DNA of 16,553 bases from DHVE2 group archaeon (GCA_015520985.1 WAOY01000216.1:1-16553); one strand, 5' to 3'. Numbered from the stretch's first letter, positions 7,827 through 15,316 are shown. The notes: generated by a model not told the origin, from the letters alone. Numbers and translations are program-made.

Positions 7827-8209
7827 GGATCACTGTAAGGACTAGGATTTATCCAACGGAGAGCGAGGAAAAAATCAGGTCCGCCATTTTATCCCTCTTC
7901 CCCGATGCTCGAATCCGCAGGGAGGGAGATTACATCGTCGCAGAGGCAAAGAGCATAGACAACTTCGCCAGGCTGCTCAGGGAGCAGAGGATAAGGGACG
8001 CCGCTCGCGGTGTGTTCCTCGCAAATCTCCGCGATGACCTTCTCGAGTTCCGCATAAACAAGCAGGTGGCCACGAAGGGCCGTATAAGCTTCTCCGTGGG
8101 CGATGTGCCCCTGGGCGATATCACGGTGGTGGTGGAGGGAGAGAATCTCCGCGATCTGATTGAGGAGATTGCCCCAGATACGAGGGTTCAAAAACAGCCC
8201 CGCAGTTAG
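7817..8209 (+). CDS. UPF0201 (DUF54) family putative RNA-binding protein
   Basis: Archaeal protein of the UPF0201/DUF54 family, 130 residues. The typical opening is seen: a beta strand, then YPTESEEKIRSAILSLFPDA, followed by FARLLREQRIRDAARGVF and the NKQVATKGRISF segment. The family is predicted to bind RNA from its ribosomal L5-like fold; no enzyme activity is established. It starts inside the upstream SIS gene (10-base overlap) as third gene of the operon. Its last 89 bases overlap the convergent CPBP protease gene, so about the last 29 residues are coded opposite another protein's tail. Confidence 0.9.
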   Translation: MGLRITVRTRIYPTESEEKIRSAILSLFPDARIRREGDYIVAEAKSIDNFARLLREQRIRDAARGVFLANLRDDLLEFRINKQVATKGRISFSVGDVPLGDITVVVEGENLRDLIEEIAPDTRVQKQPRS

Positions 8210-9239
8210 CGCACTTCAGTTTTCCGTCATCGAGGTACACGAAGACCTGGCCACCGCAGCTGGGACAGCGCACGTCAATCCATGAGGCGGGGGTTTCCCG
8301 CACCCTGGGCTTTTCTCTCCCGGTGCCAGGACCGATCAGTCCGAAATGCCTGATGAGCCTGATGGTGTACGATACGGTAAATACGATTCCCCCTATGAGG
8401 ACCACCAGGGTCAGGATCCCGGTGACCGTTCCCACCTCCGGGTTCAGCTCCCCCGCTATGCTCCAGTAGTCCGTGAGAAAGTGGAACATTATGGAGTAGT
8501 GCATCCCGTAACGGAGATAGAGGTAGCCCATAACTATTCCCGCGATGAATGTAGGCACGAACTTCCACCAGCCCCAGGCAGGGGTGTGCGCAAGCCCGAA
8601 GACGGCGGCGGAGAAGAGGATGAGTATGATCTCCACGAGCCCGATTTCGTAGTTGCCACCGAATACCCTGTACCATGGAATATTTCTGGATCTGGCGAGA
8701 GAGTAGAGGTACGCAGGTATTCCAAGGAAAAGAAAGCGGACCATAAGTTCCTCGTAGAAGGATGCGTGTAGAAGGTTCAGCATGAGGACATACGTGGGCT
8801 GCTTCTCCAGCCCTATGCCGTGAACCCCGGCGCCGAGGTGTTCCATCAGGATGGTTATGGCGACAACCACGAATAGCACCGCCGCGTAAAGCTCGGAAAA
8901 TTCCTGCAGGCGGGTGTTCTCGTATGACAGGGGCTTTTCGGTGAGTTTTCTTATGTACTCAGGGACCCCCGCGTAAAGGAACAGCGCCAGGGACGCGGAA
9001 ACCACAGCAACGAGGAAGATGTACCAGATGTAGGCATAAATTCCAGTTGCGAAGGCAATAAGCACCGGATAGGGCATAACGACGTAAAAGGGGATTGCGA
9101 AGTTATCCTTTCCCATATAGGGCGGCAGGTAAACCAGGCTGTAAAGGGCCACAGCCTCGCTGGTGAGCAGAAGGATCAGGATTATGAAGACCGTTATGAA
9201 GGAGGTGATCTCCTTCAGCATGTGGAGCATACGTGCCAT
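8121..9239 (-). CDS. CPBP-family intramembrane metalloprotease with C-terminal zinc ribbon
   Basis: Multi-pass membrane protein of 372 residues related to CAAX prenyl protease 2 (Rce1)/CPBP. The three catalytic motifs are present: EELMVR (Glu163, Glu164, Arg168), FGLAH (Phe214, His218) and HFLTD (His253, Asp257). Several hydrophobic segments lie before and between them, and another at about 272-292. A cytosolic-type zinc ribbon follows the membrane part (CPSC at 325-328, CANC at 343-346), then a polar tail ending in five prolines. The zinc ribbon is not part of the core family and may bind a partner or a nucleic acid. The start at 9239 fits a TATA box centred 26 bases upstream. The tail is coded opposite the end of the UPF0201 gene. 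The protease substrate is unknown. Confidence 0.88.
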   Translation of the reverse strand: MARMLHMLKEITSFITVFIILILLLTSEAVALYSLVYLPPYMGKDNFAIPFYVVMPYPVLIAFATGIYAYIWYIFLVAVVSASLALFLYAGVPEYIRKLTEKPLSYENTRLQEFSELYAAVLFVVVAITILMEHLGAGVHGIGLEKQPTYVLMLNLLHASFYEELMVRFLFLGIPAYLYSLARSRNIPWYRVFGGNYEIGLVEIILILFSAAVFGLAHTPAWGWWKFVPTFIAGIVMGYLYLRYGMHYSIMFHFLTDYWSIAGELNPEVGTVTGILTLVVLIGGIVFTVSYTIRLIRHFGLIGPGTGREKPRVRETPASWIDVRCPSCGGQVFVYLDDGKLKCANCGAVFEPSYLGQSPQSDRGDSLPPPPP

Positions 9240-9250
9240 ACCGGGGTATG
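9237..9250. promoter_or_regulatory. Palindrome over the CPBP start, possible operator
   Basis: CATACC-GG-GGTATG, two 6-base arms around a 2-base centre, covers the start codon and the predicted transcription start of the CPBP gene. A protein bound here could block initiation. Length and position argue for an operator, but a chance palindrome is not excluded. Confidence 0.35.
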
Positions 9251-9260
9251 CTGCTGGGGG

Positions 9261-9268
9261 GATTTATG
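9261..9268 (-). promoter_or_regulatory. TATA box of the CPBP protease, predicted leaderless
   Basis: The - strand reads CATAAATC after the A-rich GAAAAA. Its centre is 26 bases from the ATG at 9239, which predicts that transcription starts at the start codon. It lies back to back with the MFS promoter at 9286-9294. Confidence 0.6.
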
Positions 9269-9285
9269 TTTTTCGTATTTGCAAA

Positions 9286-9294
9286 CCTTTAATA
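9286..9294 (+). promoter_or_regulatory. TATA box of the MFS transporter, predicted leaderless
   Basis: CCTTTAATA preceded by GCAAA. The TTTAATA part is centred 24 bases before the GTG at 9315. This supports GTG as start over the longer frame that opens at 9222, whose start would lie upstream of the promoter. Confidence 0.6.
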
Positions 9295-9314
9295 CCCCTT
9301 TCCCATCCCCTCCC

Positions 9315-10514
9315 GTGAACCGACGGCTGATCTACCTTTCATCCGCGTTTCTATTCGCAAACATGAGCTGGGGTATGGCCTGGCCGTATCTTCCAAACTA
9401 CATCAGGCTACTCGGGGGCACCATGCTCTTTGTGGCTATGCTTTCAGTGCTATTCAATCTCACATCGTCCCTGGGGCAGTACCTCTGGGGGAGATTTTCG
9501 GATTCCTCAGGGAGGAGAAAGCCCTTCGTCCTCCTCGGACTCTGTTCATCCGCGGTATTTTTCCTCCTGATCGGAATGGCGGGAAGCGCAACCGTAGTTC
9601 TCCTCCTGCGCGCGTTCCAGGGATTCTTCGTTTCCTCGCAGACCCCGGCGGTGAGCGCACTCGTTTCCGAATTGTCCGAGAATGTGGGCCGTGGGTTCGG
9701 TGTGTTCAACCTCTTCTCAAACATTGGCTTCATGCTAGGAAACTTCGCCGGGGGAATCATTGTTTCGGTGTTCCCTGTTAACTACGTGTTCTTCTTCTCC
9801 ACAATCCCCGTCCTGATTTCCTTCGTGATGATCTCCCTCTTCCGCGAGGAGGTGAAGAAGGCCAAAGATTTTCGGCCCTTGTTCCGCTACGATCGCCCGG
9901 GGAGAACTGTTTTTTCGTGGAGAAGGGCCACGGAATTCTTCCACAGGAACAGGAACATCGTTATCTTCACGGTTTCCACCTTCATACTCATGCTCTCGTC
10001 GGGCATGGTGTACTCCTACCTCTCCCTGCTTCTGGAGAGGCGCTTCGGGGAGGACTTCGTAGGGTACTACTACGGTCTGGACGGTCTCGCTGCGTCTTTC
10101 CTCATATACCCCTTCGGGTACCTCGCTGACAGGTTCGGGAGCAAAATCGTGATACTCTTCGGCTCCCTGCTGTATGTTCTCACCTTCTACCTCTACTCCA
10201 TCGCATCCACCGTCCCCGCGATCGTCGTGACAGCCATGATATCCGGGACCAAGTGGGCCTCCTACTTCAACTCCATAAACACGTACGTAGCGAGGATGAG
10301 CACCAGGGAGGAGAGAGCGACCGCCCTTGGGTTCATGAACAGCGGGATCGCCATGGGCTGGGTTGTCGGCCCCCTCATTGGCGCGTTCATAGTCTCACGC
10401 GCGGGCCTGGAGGGGCTAATGCTCCTCTCAACAATCCCGGTGGTTGTGAGCATGGCAATCCTTGCCTTCGTCAAGAACGACCGCGGTTACGTGGATGGGA
10501 AAAAGGTAAATTAG
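9315..10514 (+). CDS. Major facilitator superfamily (MFS) transporter
   Basis: Integral membrane transporter of 399 residues with about 12 hydrophobic segments in two halves, the usual MFS size. The first half has the loop 2-3 motif GRFSDSSGRRKP (residues 59-70), and the second half has the related YLADRFGSK (269-277). A basic, polar loop joins the halves (about 175-215). It resembles the multidrug/sugar type of MFS, but the substrate cannot be told. I chose the GTG at 9315 (VNRRLIYLSS) because the hydrophobic first helix follows at once and a TATA box sits 24 bases before it. The longer frame adds a non-hydrophobic Cys-rich stretch. It is divergent from the CPBP protease, with a 75-base gap. 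Confidence 0.9.
   Translation: MNRRLIYLSSAFLFANMSWGMAWPYLPNYIRLLGGTMLFVAMLSVLFNLTSSLGQYLWGRFSDSSGRRKPFVLLGLCSSAVFFLLIGMAGSATVVLLLRAFQGFFVSSQTPAVSALVSELSENVGRGFGVFNLFSNIGFMLGNFAGGIIVSVFPVNYVFFFSTIPVLISFVMISLFREEVKKAKDFRPLFRYDRPGRTVFSWRRATEFFHRNRNIVIFTVSTFILMLSSGMVYSYLSLLLERRFGEDFVGYYYGLDGLAASFLIYPFGYLADRFGSKIVILFGSLLYVLTFYLYSIASTVPAIVVTAMISGTKWASYFNSINTYVARMSTREERATALGFMNSGIAMGWVVGPLIGAFIVSRAGLEGLMLLSTIPVVVSMAILAFVKNDRGYVDGKKVN
10507..10513 (+). promoter_or_regulatory. Weak TATA-like element before the small Cys protein
   Basis: TAAATTA, overlapping the MFS stop codon, is centred 25 bases before the ATG at 10535. No Shine-Dalgarno site lies in between (CCCTCACC). The spacing matches the other leaderless promoters here, but the match to a TATA box is weak. 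Confidence 0.35.
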
Positions 10515-10534
10515 TTTGCACCCATACCCTCACC

Positions 10535-10813
10535 ATGAATCACTCCATGGCCTCAAAGTGCATCTACAACCGCGGGGGCATATGCTATTTCCTCGTGTCG
10601 GATCCTCAGCCCTGCAGCCTCTGCGTTAACTTCGTATCCGCGGATCCCTCGCTTCTCAGAGAGGTGAAGAGCAAGAGGCCGATAGTGACCTTCTACGAAC
10701 TTGCTATGAACGACCCGAGGTACCGCGCCATGTTTCCCCGCAGAGGTACCGAGATACAGCTCAGCCTAAATGCGGGGACCTATGAACTGCCAGAGGATGA
10801 GAACCAGGATTAA
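10535..10813 (+). CDS. Small Cys-containing protein, unknown function
   Basis: Not recognised. The 92-residue protein has four cysteines near its N-terminus (Cys9, Cys17, Cys27, Cys30; the last two in CSLC), which could bind zinc or an iron-sulfur cluster. The rest is soluble: SLLREVKSKRPIVTFYELAMNDPRYRAM, then a short strand-like end TEIQLSLNAGTYELPEDE. The frame is open further upstream to 10253, but that part lies inside the MFS gene in another frame. I placed the start at the ATG at 10535, 20 bases after the MFS stop, where a weak TATA (TAAATTA, 10507-10513) is centred 25 bases before it; an ATG at 10547 is also possible. The last 48 bases overlap the convergent M50 protease gene. Codon use is like the neighbours, which favours a real gene. 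Confidence 0.65.
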   Translation: MNHSMASKCIYNRGGICYFLVSDPQPCSLCVNFVSADPSLLREVKSKRPIVTFYELAMNDPRYRAMFPRRGTEIQLSLNAGTYELPEDENQD

Positions 10814-12310
10814 GAGGCTCACGAAAGTCGAGGTCTCTCCGACGACCCTCTCCGGGTTTTTCACCTTCAATTTCCTTGCGAGGTAGTCCACGGCATCCCT
10901 GAAGAGATAGCCCCCGTCCAGGGGCACCGCCGGAAGAAGGTTCGTGAGGCCGAGCATTAGGTTGAGCCAGAAGATCCAGTAGAAGGAATTCACCATTATC
11001 CAGAAGCCGGGAAATGGTGCCGCGAATATGTTCTCGTACTCCGCAGGGAAAGGCATGAGGCCCATGAAAGGCAGGGCGATCAGGTACATGCTCCTCTGGA
11101 AAAACTCACCCATGCCCCGCATGCCATGGTACGGGTTGGCGAGCATCACCTTGAGATTTTCCGGATCCCCAACCGATATGCCCATGTACGCCGCTCCAAC
11201 CCCGAGGAACCCCTTGCCCTTAAATTCCTCTTTGAGCAACTCTGGGGCGTACTTCTCGTAGTAATCGTATTTATCTCCGAGAACAACGGTGATATTCCTA
11301 AACGTGTGGTTTTCGTCCAGCATCACCACGCTCACCGCCTCGCCGGCGCGGGTGCGGTTCAGGGATTCGTAGAAATCGCCCATGTTCCTCACGACGGTGT
11401 TGTTTATGCTGTATATTATCCACCCCGGTTTTATCCCTGCTTTCTCGGCGGGGTATCCCTTTATGACGGACATAACCACCACGCCGCTCACCGCCTGAAT
11501 CTCCGCATCTCCATTGCGATATATCTTGACGTCCACGCTCTCGCCGGGCATGGGAGCGTTCACGGAGAGAAAATCATCAACGCTTCGCACGGGCGTTCCG
11601 TTTATCTCCTCGATTATATCTCCTATCTGGAAAACACCTGAGTTCACGCCGCCCACCGAGGCTACATACAATCCAGGAGCATTGGGGTGCACCGCCGAGA
11701 GGGAAGCGGAGAAGAGAATGATGAAAACGAGCGCCAGGATAATATTCGTTGTGGGGCCAGCGGCGAAGACGTGCATCCTCTTTATCCTCTCCGCCTTCGC
11801 AAGCTCGTCCTCGTCGGGCTCAACGAAGGCGCCGATGGGGAACACGAAGAGCAGAACGCCGAGGGACAGGATCTTCATGCGGTGGTACGCCACGAGAAGT
11901 CCGTGGGAAAGCTCGTGGAACACGATGGCGACTACGAGCCCGAGGATTCCGTACCATATGGGTATCACGGGATTTATTCCAGGAATGCCCAGTGCCTCCA
12001 CGGGCGAAGGTGCTTTGCTCGCGGGGATTGTTGTGACCACGTAGGCCTGCCACACCATGAGGGAGAAAACGAGGACCATTATGATGAACGAGAGGAGCAC
12101 CGCCAGGTAGCCGTAGGCCTCCCAGACCCTGTTTCTCCCCACACTCTCTATCCACCTCTTGCCCCTGGTGGTCTTGAGCATCACGGCGGGGCCGAAAAGG
12201 GACACAGCGCCCTCCTTCCTTATCTTCCCCTTTCGGTAAAGGACGTAAACCCCTGTTATCCAGGCGAGAACCACCGCCAGGGCGATGGCCCAGTCAATCG
12301 CGGAAGCCAT
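10766..12310 (-). CDS. Site-2 protease (M50) family membrane metalloprotease with two PDZ-like domains
   Basis: Intramembrane zinc protease of the S2P/RseP type, 514 residues from the start used here. The zinc motif HELSH lies at 132-136 in a membrane segment, and the third ligand lies in VPLDGGYLF (Asp465). Conserved AGPTTN follows the first core helices. Two PDZ-like domains lie between (about 213-280 and 277-345), with GVFQIGDIIEEINGTPV and AGIKPGWIIYSINNTVV as typical cores. Such proteases cut membrane-bound regulators after a first cut outside; the substrate is unknown. The frame is open to a GTG at 12349. I prefer the ATG at 12310 because a TATA-like TTTTTAATG lies 24 bases before it. 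The 3' end overlaps the small Cys protein gene by 48 bases. Confidence 0.9.
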   Translation of the reverse strand: MASAIDWAIALAVVLAWITGVYVLYRKGKIRKEGAVSLFGPAVMLKTTRGKRWIESVGRNRVWEAYGYLAVLLSFIIMVLVFSLMVWQAYVVTTIPASKAPSPVEALGIPGINPVIPIWYGILGLVVAIVFHELSHGLLVAYHRMKILSLGVLLFVFPIGAFVEPDEDELAKAERIKRMHVFAAGPTTNIILALVFIILFSASLSAVHPNAPGLYVASVGGVNSGVFQIGDIIEEINGTPVRSVDDFLSVNAPMPGESVDVKIYRNGDAEIQAVSGVVVMSVIKGYPAEKAGIKPGWIIYSINNTVVRNMGDFYESLNRTRAGEAVSVVMLDENHTFRNITVVLGDKYDYYEKYAPELLKEEFKGKGFLGVGAAYMGISVGDPENLKVMLANPYHGMRGMGEFFQRSMYLIALPFMGLMPFPAEYENIFAAPFPGFWIMVNSFYWIFWLNLMLGLTNLLPAVPLDGGYLFRDAVDYLARKLKVKNPERVVGETSTFVSLLILVLILWQFIGPRI

Positions 12311-12328
12311 AGGGGAGGAATGCATAAA

Positions 12329-12337
12329 CATTAAAAA
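12329..12337 (-). promoter_or_regulatory. TATA-like element of the M50 protease
   Basis: The - strand reads TTTTTAATG, centred about 24 bases before the ATG at 12310. It would lie inside the coding region if the GTG at 12349 were the start, so it supports the shorter form. No Shine-Dalgarno site precedes 12310. Confidence 0.45.
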
Positions 12338-12349
12338 TGGTTTCCGCAC

Positions 12350-12591
12350 ATTTTGCTTATATTTTCATCATCGTGTTGCCTTCTAAAAGAAAAATACAAA
12401 TATGCGAACTTCGTACATATAAAATTGTGAAAAGAGGAAATAGGATTAAGTATGACCAGGTGTTCCGTTTTGTCGTCGGTTGCTCGAGTAAGCGGGGGTG
12501 CGGATAGGTGAGCTTATGAAATAAGGATAAAATAAGGGATATTACGTTAGATTTACTACCGTTCGCACATTATGTGGGAGGATGATAGTAG
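12350..12591. other. AT-rich intergenic region with an orphan TATA box and leader of the propeller gene
   Basis: No established gene. It contains a strong TATA-like ACATATAAAAT (12415-12425). About 26 bases after it, an ATG at 12452 opens a 19-codon frame ending at 12511 (MTRCSVLSSVARVSGGADR). This could be a small peptide or, more likely, only part of an untranslated RNA. A second TATA-like ATAAAATA (12527-12534) fits the downstream propeller gene with a leader of about 36 bases. An 11-base inverted repeat CACAT-T-ATGTG (12566-12576) ends at the Shine-Dalgarno site. Confidence 0.4.
12576..12581 (+). promoter_or_regulatory. Shine-Dalgarno site of the propeller gene
   Basis: GGGAGG ends 10 bases before the ATG at 12592. 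It is one of only two clear ribosome-binding sites before first-position genes in this window; the others appear leaderless. It supports 12592 over the internal ATG at 12610. Confidence 0.55.
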
Positions 12592-13914
12592 ATGAGGGGG
12601 ATACTAAAAATGATAATTATAATCTTCACAATAACTACGCTTTTGAGTTCTGCCACTATAGCCAATCAAATTCCATATCTTCAGAAAAGTAGAAGCTTGG
12701 CCGATTCCTCCTGGCCCTGCTACAAGGGAGATGAAAGAAGAACGGGCCAGAGTATGTATGACACAAGCAATAATACGGGAAAGATAAAGTGGAAGATGAA
12801 AGGGACATTCTCCTCATCTCCCGTTGTGGATGTTGATGGGACGATTTATGTAAGCGGCAATGAAAACTTCTACGCAATATATCCCAATGGAACGGTGAAA
12901 TGGAATGTGTCAATAGGATCTCGAGGTTCCACCCCTGCGATTGACATAAATGGAACAATATATGCTGGCTTTAGCAATGGAAATCTCTACGCTTTCTCCC
13001 GGAATGGAACGATCAAATGGTCATATAAAACGGAGGGGGTTATATATTCATCACCAATAATTGATAAGGGTGGCGTAATTTATTTTACATCTACGGATGG
13101 ATATCTCTATGCCCTATATCCCAACGGCACATTGAAGTGGAAGACATACATAGGAAGAAACTTAATTCCTTCCCCTTCATTGGATGAAGCGAGAAATACG
13201 CTCTACATACCATATTCCGGAGTATATGCGTTGAATGTAAGTACGGGTCAAATTAAATGGCATTATCACACTCGTGAGGATATACCATATACTGCAGCCA
13301 TTGATAAACGGGGAGTAATATATTTCTCTACGTCTTATGATGGCCTCAACGCCATAAATCCAAACGGTTCTTTAAGATGGCACTACAATATTTCCGAACT
13401 CTACCTCTTAACTCCTCCTGTGATAGGAAAAGATGGAACTATATATGTATCTGGAATTCAGGGTTCTAGAAATGGGAATCTGACATTCTATGCGATAACT
13501 TCTGATGGTAATTTGAAATGGAAATTAAAGGATGTGTATGTGAACCAGTATGAATCTCCGGCCATAGGAGCGGATGGTACCATCTACTTCGGTTCTTGGC
13601 ACTACCCCTATTTCTATGCCTTATGGCCAAATGGAACGATAAAATGGAAAATAAAAATAGGGGAGGGTGTGTCATCGCCTGCCATAGGGCCCGATGGAAC
13701 CATATATATAGTTGCACAAACACATGGTAATTTCTATCTCTATGCAATAGGAAATGTAAATGAGGACAAAAAACATCCGCTCTTGGATTTGTGGGTTATT
13801 TCCATCATTGTAGGGATTTGTTGTGCAATGTTGATCGCCACCACATGGCTATGGAAAAGAAAGAATAAAAGAAGGATGGGGGTGATACATAAAAATGTTA
13901 CCCGGTCGAAATGA
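12592..13914 (+). CDS. Membrane-anchored eight-bladed PQQ/BamB-type beta-propeller surface protein
   Basis: A 440-residue exported protein. A signal peptide (MRGILKMIIIIFTITTLLSS) is followed by SWPCYKGDERRTGQS, the usual opening of PQQ-like propellers. Eight repeats (about residues 70-388) have the form SSPxIxxDGTIYxxxxxGxLYAxxPNGTxKW. The N-terminal GKIKWKMK would supply the last strand of blade 8 and close the ring. One membrane segment (399-421) and a basic cytosolic tail anchor it. Twelve N-x-S/T sites are present, many at the same PNGT turn of each blade. Such propellers usually serve as protein or ligand scaffolds, and cofactor binding is not implied. The coding region is more AT-rich than its neighbours, with a Shine-Dalgarno site, which suggests a different history. 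Its function is unknown. Confidence 0.88.
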   Translation: MRGILKMIIIIFTITTLLSSATIANQIPYLQKSRSLADSSWPCYKGDERRTGQSMYDTSNNTGKIKWKMKGTFSSSPVVDVDGTIYVSGNENFYAIYPNGTVKWNVSIGSRGSTPAIDINGTIYAGFSNGNLYAFSRNGTIKWSYKTEGVIYSSPIIDKGGVIYFTSTDGYLYALYPNGTLKWKTYIGRNLIPSPSLDEARNTLYIPYSGVYALNVSTGQIKWHYHTREDIPYTAAIDKRGVIYFSTSYDGLNAINPNGSLRWHYNISELYLLTPPVIGKDGTIYVSGIQGSRNGNLTFYAITSDGNLKWKLKDVYVNQYESPAIGADGTIYFGSWHYPYFYALWPNGTIKWKIKIGEGVSSPAIGPDGTIYIVAQTHGNFYLYAIGNVNEDKKHPLLDLWVISIIVGICCAMLIATTWLWKRKNKRRMGVIHKNVTRSK

Positions 13915-14016
13915 ACTGTGCATACAATTATTCCCGTAGGAACTGGAATAGGTTGGATGATGGATAGGAGCATAGAGAGCGAAAAATGAAGAGAACCGCG
14001 AACAGGAGGAAAACCG
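13915..14016 (+). other. Spacer between the two surface-protein genes with tiny open frames
   Basis: No gene is claimed. Short frames follow one another: an ATG at 13911 (18 codons), one at 13957 (10 codons) and one at 13986 (12 codons, MKRTANRRKTDE) that runs over the start of the next gene. The length and weak starts suggest chance or a decayed remnant. No promoter is evident, so the downstream gene may be cotranscribed with the propeller gene. Confidence 0.25.
14004..14010 (+). promoter_or_regulatory. Strong Shine-Dalgarno site
   Basis: AGGAGGA lies 6 bases before the ATG at 14017. This is the best ribosome-binding site in the window and fixes the start of the downstream surface protein. 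Confidence 0.7.
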
Positions 14017-15285
14017 ATGAATAAGAATATGAAAATAGCTGCCATCATCGCGGCCGTCCTGCTCGTTGATTCTCTGATTGTACTGATTATAGTCAACTAT
14101 GAGTTCGAAGTTAATCCGGAAGTTCTAGACGTTAAGGCCCCTGAAAATTATTCATCTCTGCCTTCTCTCGCGACAAAAATTTACAAGTTTAAAGGGAATC
14201 CGTATTTCATCACGGCAGGAACCAATGGGAATAACACAGAGGTTTATATAATTCCCATAGCAAAAGGAGAGAAAGTTGATATACGAGGAAAAAAGCCCAT
14301 GGTGTCTCTAAATGGCACAGCGAGGTATATGACCATCAGCAATTCAGAAGATAGTTTATACATCTGTGTTTCCCTGCTGAACAACACCAGCGTGGTGATG
14401 GAATTAAAGGGAGGCGATATGGATTCGGATTTAATACTGAATGATGTTTTCTGGTTGAGGGGTCTGGCCGTTGATGACTTCATAACAATTGGGCAAGGAA
14501 TCGGATACTTTCTGGCCGTTTCGTCCAATGGAACGTACATATTCGAAACTAAGGACATGGTAAGCTTCAGGCCAATATATGAAATACCAATCCCTCGGCC
14601 ATTCACCCATGTCCTGAACAGCTACTCGTTCAAAGGTGAAGATGGAAATGTGTATTTCGCCCTGTGTTATCCAGAATCGGAGGGGCAGAAGATATCCGTG
14701 ATACGGATTGACGCGAAAACTTCAACGATTTCAAAAATCCGCGAGATAAGCAGCGGGGAGTATTCCACCGCTGAGGGGGTTAGCAGCATAGACTTAACCT
14801 ACGCCACTGCTGTACGGGATAAGATATACCTGTACCTCAACGTATTTAACTCCTCACATTTCAAACGGAGCCAGTTACAGGTTTTCAGTCGCGATTCACC
14901 TGCATCGGATGTCCTGAAGACGAATTTCGAAGATGCCAGCATAGATCCGATAGCCTACGATAAAACCAGACACATCTTTGTGGCGAGGGAAATCAAGGAA
15001 AAATCTGAAAAGCTGGTCTTTTCGGAGAACGGAGTCGAGTTTCAGAGTTTTTACACTCCCAATGATTTTGAAATACTCTCAGGCCCATTTGTGAAGAATC
15101 AGGCAGCTGTAAACGGAGATTATCTGTATGTTGTTGGCTGGACTGGTCACGAGCCGAAGATTATTATTTTCAACATTTCTCCAATCTTGGACGGCTCCTT
15201 TTTAAAAACAAAGCTCGCAATTACAGCCGGGATCTTTTCCGTTGAAATAATTCTTTGCATAGCATGCTTAAGAATAAACAAGTGA
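14017..15285 (+). CDS. Extracellular protein with an N- and a C-terminal membrane segment, possibly a propeller
   Basis: Family not recognised. The 422 residues comprise an N-terminal membrane segment (about 6-27, signal anchor), a large beta-rich region with several N-x-S/T sites, and a C-terminal membrane segment (about 399-418) with a very short tail. The central part has recurring strand-turn phrases such as FETKDMVSFRPIYE and FSENGVEFQSFYTP. These weakly resemble the Asp-box turns of sialidase-like propellers, though the exact motif is not met. It lies 102 bases after the PQQ-type propeller gene on the same strand, shares its AT-rich composition, and has a strong Shine-Dalgarno site, so the two probably form one unit at the cell surface. 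No catalytic residues could be assigned. Confidence 0.75.
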   Translation: MNKNMKIAAIIAAVLLVDSLIVLIIVNYEFEVNPEVLDVKAPENYSSLPSLATKIYKFKGNPYFITAGTNGNNTEVYIIPIAKGEKVDIRGKKPMVSLNGTARYMTISNSEDSLYICVSLLNNTSVVMELKGGDMDSDLILNDVFWLRGLAVDDFITIGQGIGYFLAVSSNGTYIFETKDMVSFRPIYEIPIPRPFTHVLNSYSFKGEDGNVYFALCYPESEGQKISVIRIDAKTSTISKIREISSGEYSTAEGVSSIDLTYATAVRDKIYLYLNVFNSSHFKRSQLQVFSRDSPASDVLKTNFEDASIDPIAYDKTRHIFVAREIKEKSEKLVFSENGVEFQSFYTPNDFEILSGPFVKNQAAVNGDYLYVVGWTGHEPKIIIFNISPILDGSFLKTKLAITAGIFSVEIILCIACLRINK

Positions 15286-15308
15286 GACTATCAGCTGGGA
15301 AGTGAAAA

Positions 15309-15316
15309 ATATATAT
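15309..15316 (+). promoter_or_regulatory. TATA box of the HD-domain gene, predicted leaderless
   Basis: ATATATAT preceded by the BRE-like GTGAAAA is centred about 26 bases before the ATG at 15338. This predicts transcription from the start codon. It is one of the clearest promoters in the window. Confidence 0.65.

Noticed and set aside
9222..9314. Upstream extension of the MFS transporter reading frame
   Set aside because: It would start inside the CPBP gene and upstream of the MFS TATA box, and adds a non-hydrophobic stretch before the first helix.
12592..13914. Repeats in the propeller gene considered as DNA repeats or a CRISPR-like array
   Set aside because: The periodicity is in the protein (blades of about 40 residues), with varied codons and no identical spaced DNA units.
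13740..14096. 118-codon - strand frame across the spacer between the two surface genes
   Set aside because: It overlaps both genes antisense, with no ribosome site or promoter; a low-complexity hydrophobic reading is expected opposite such sequence.
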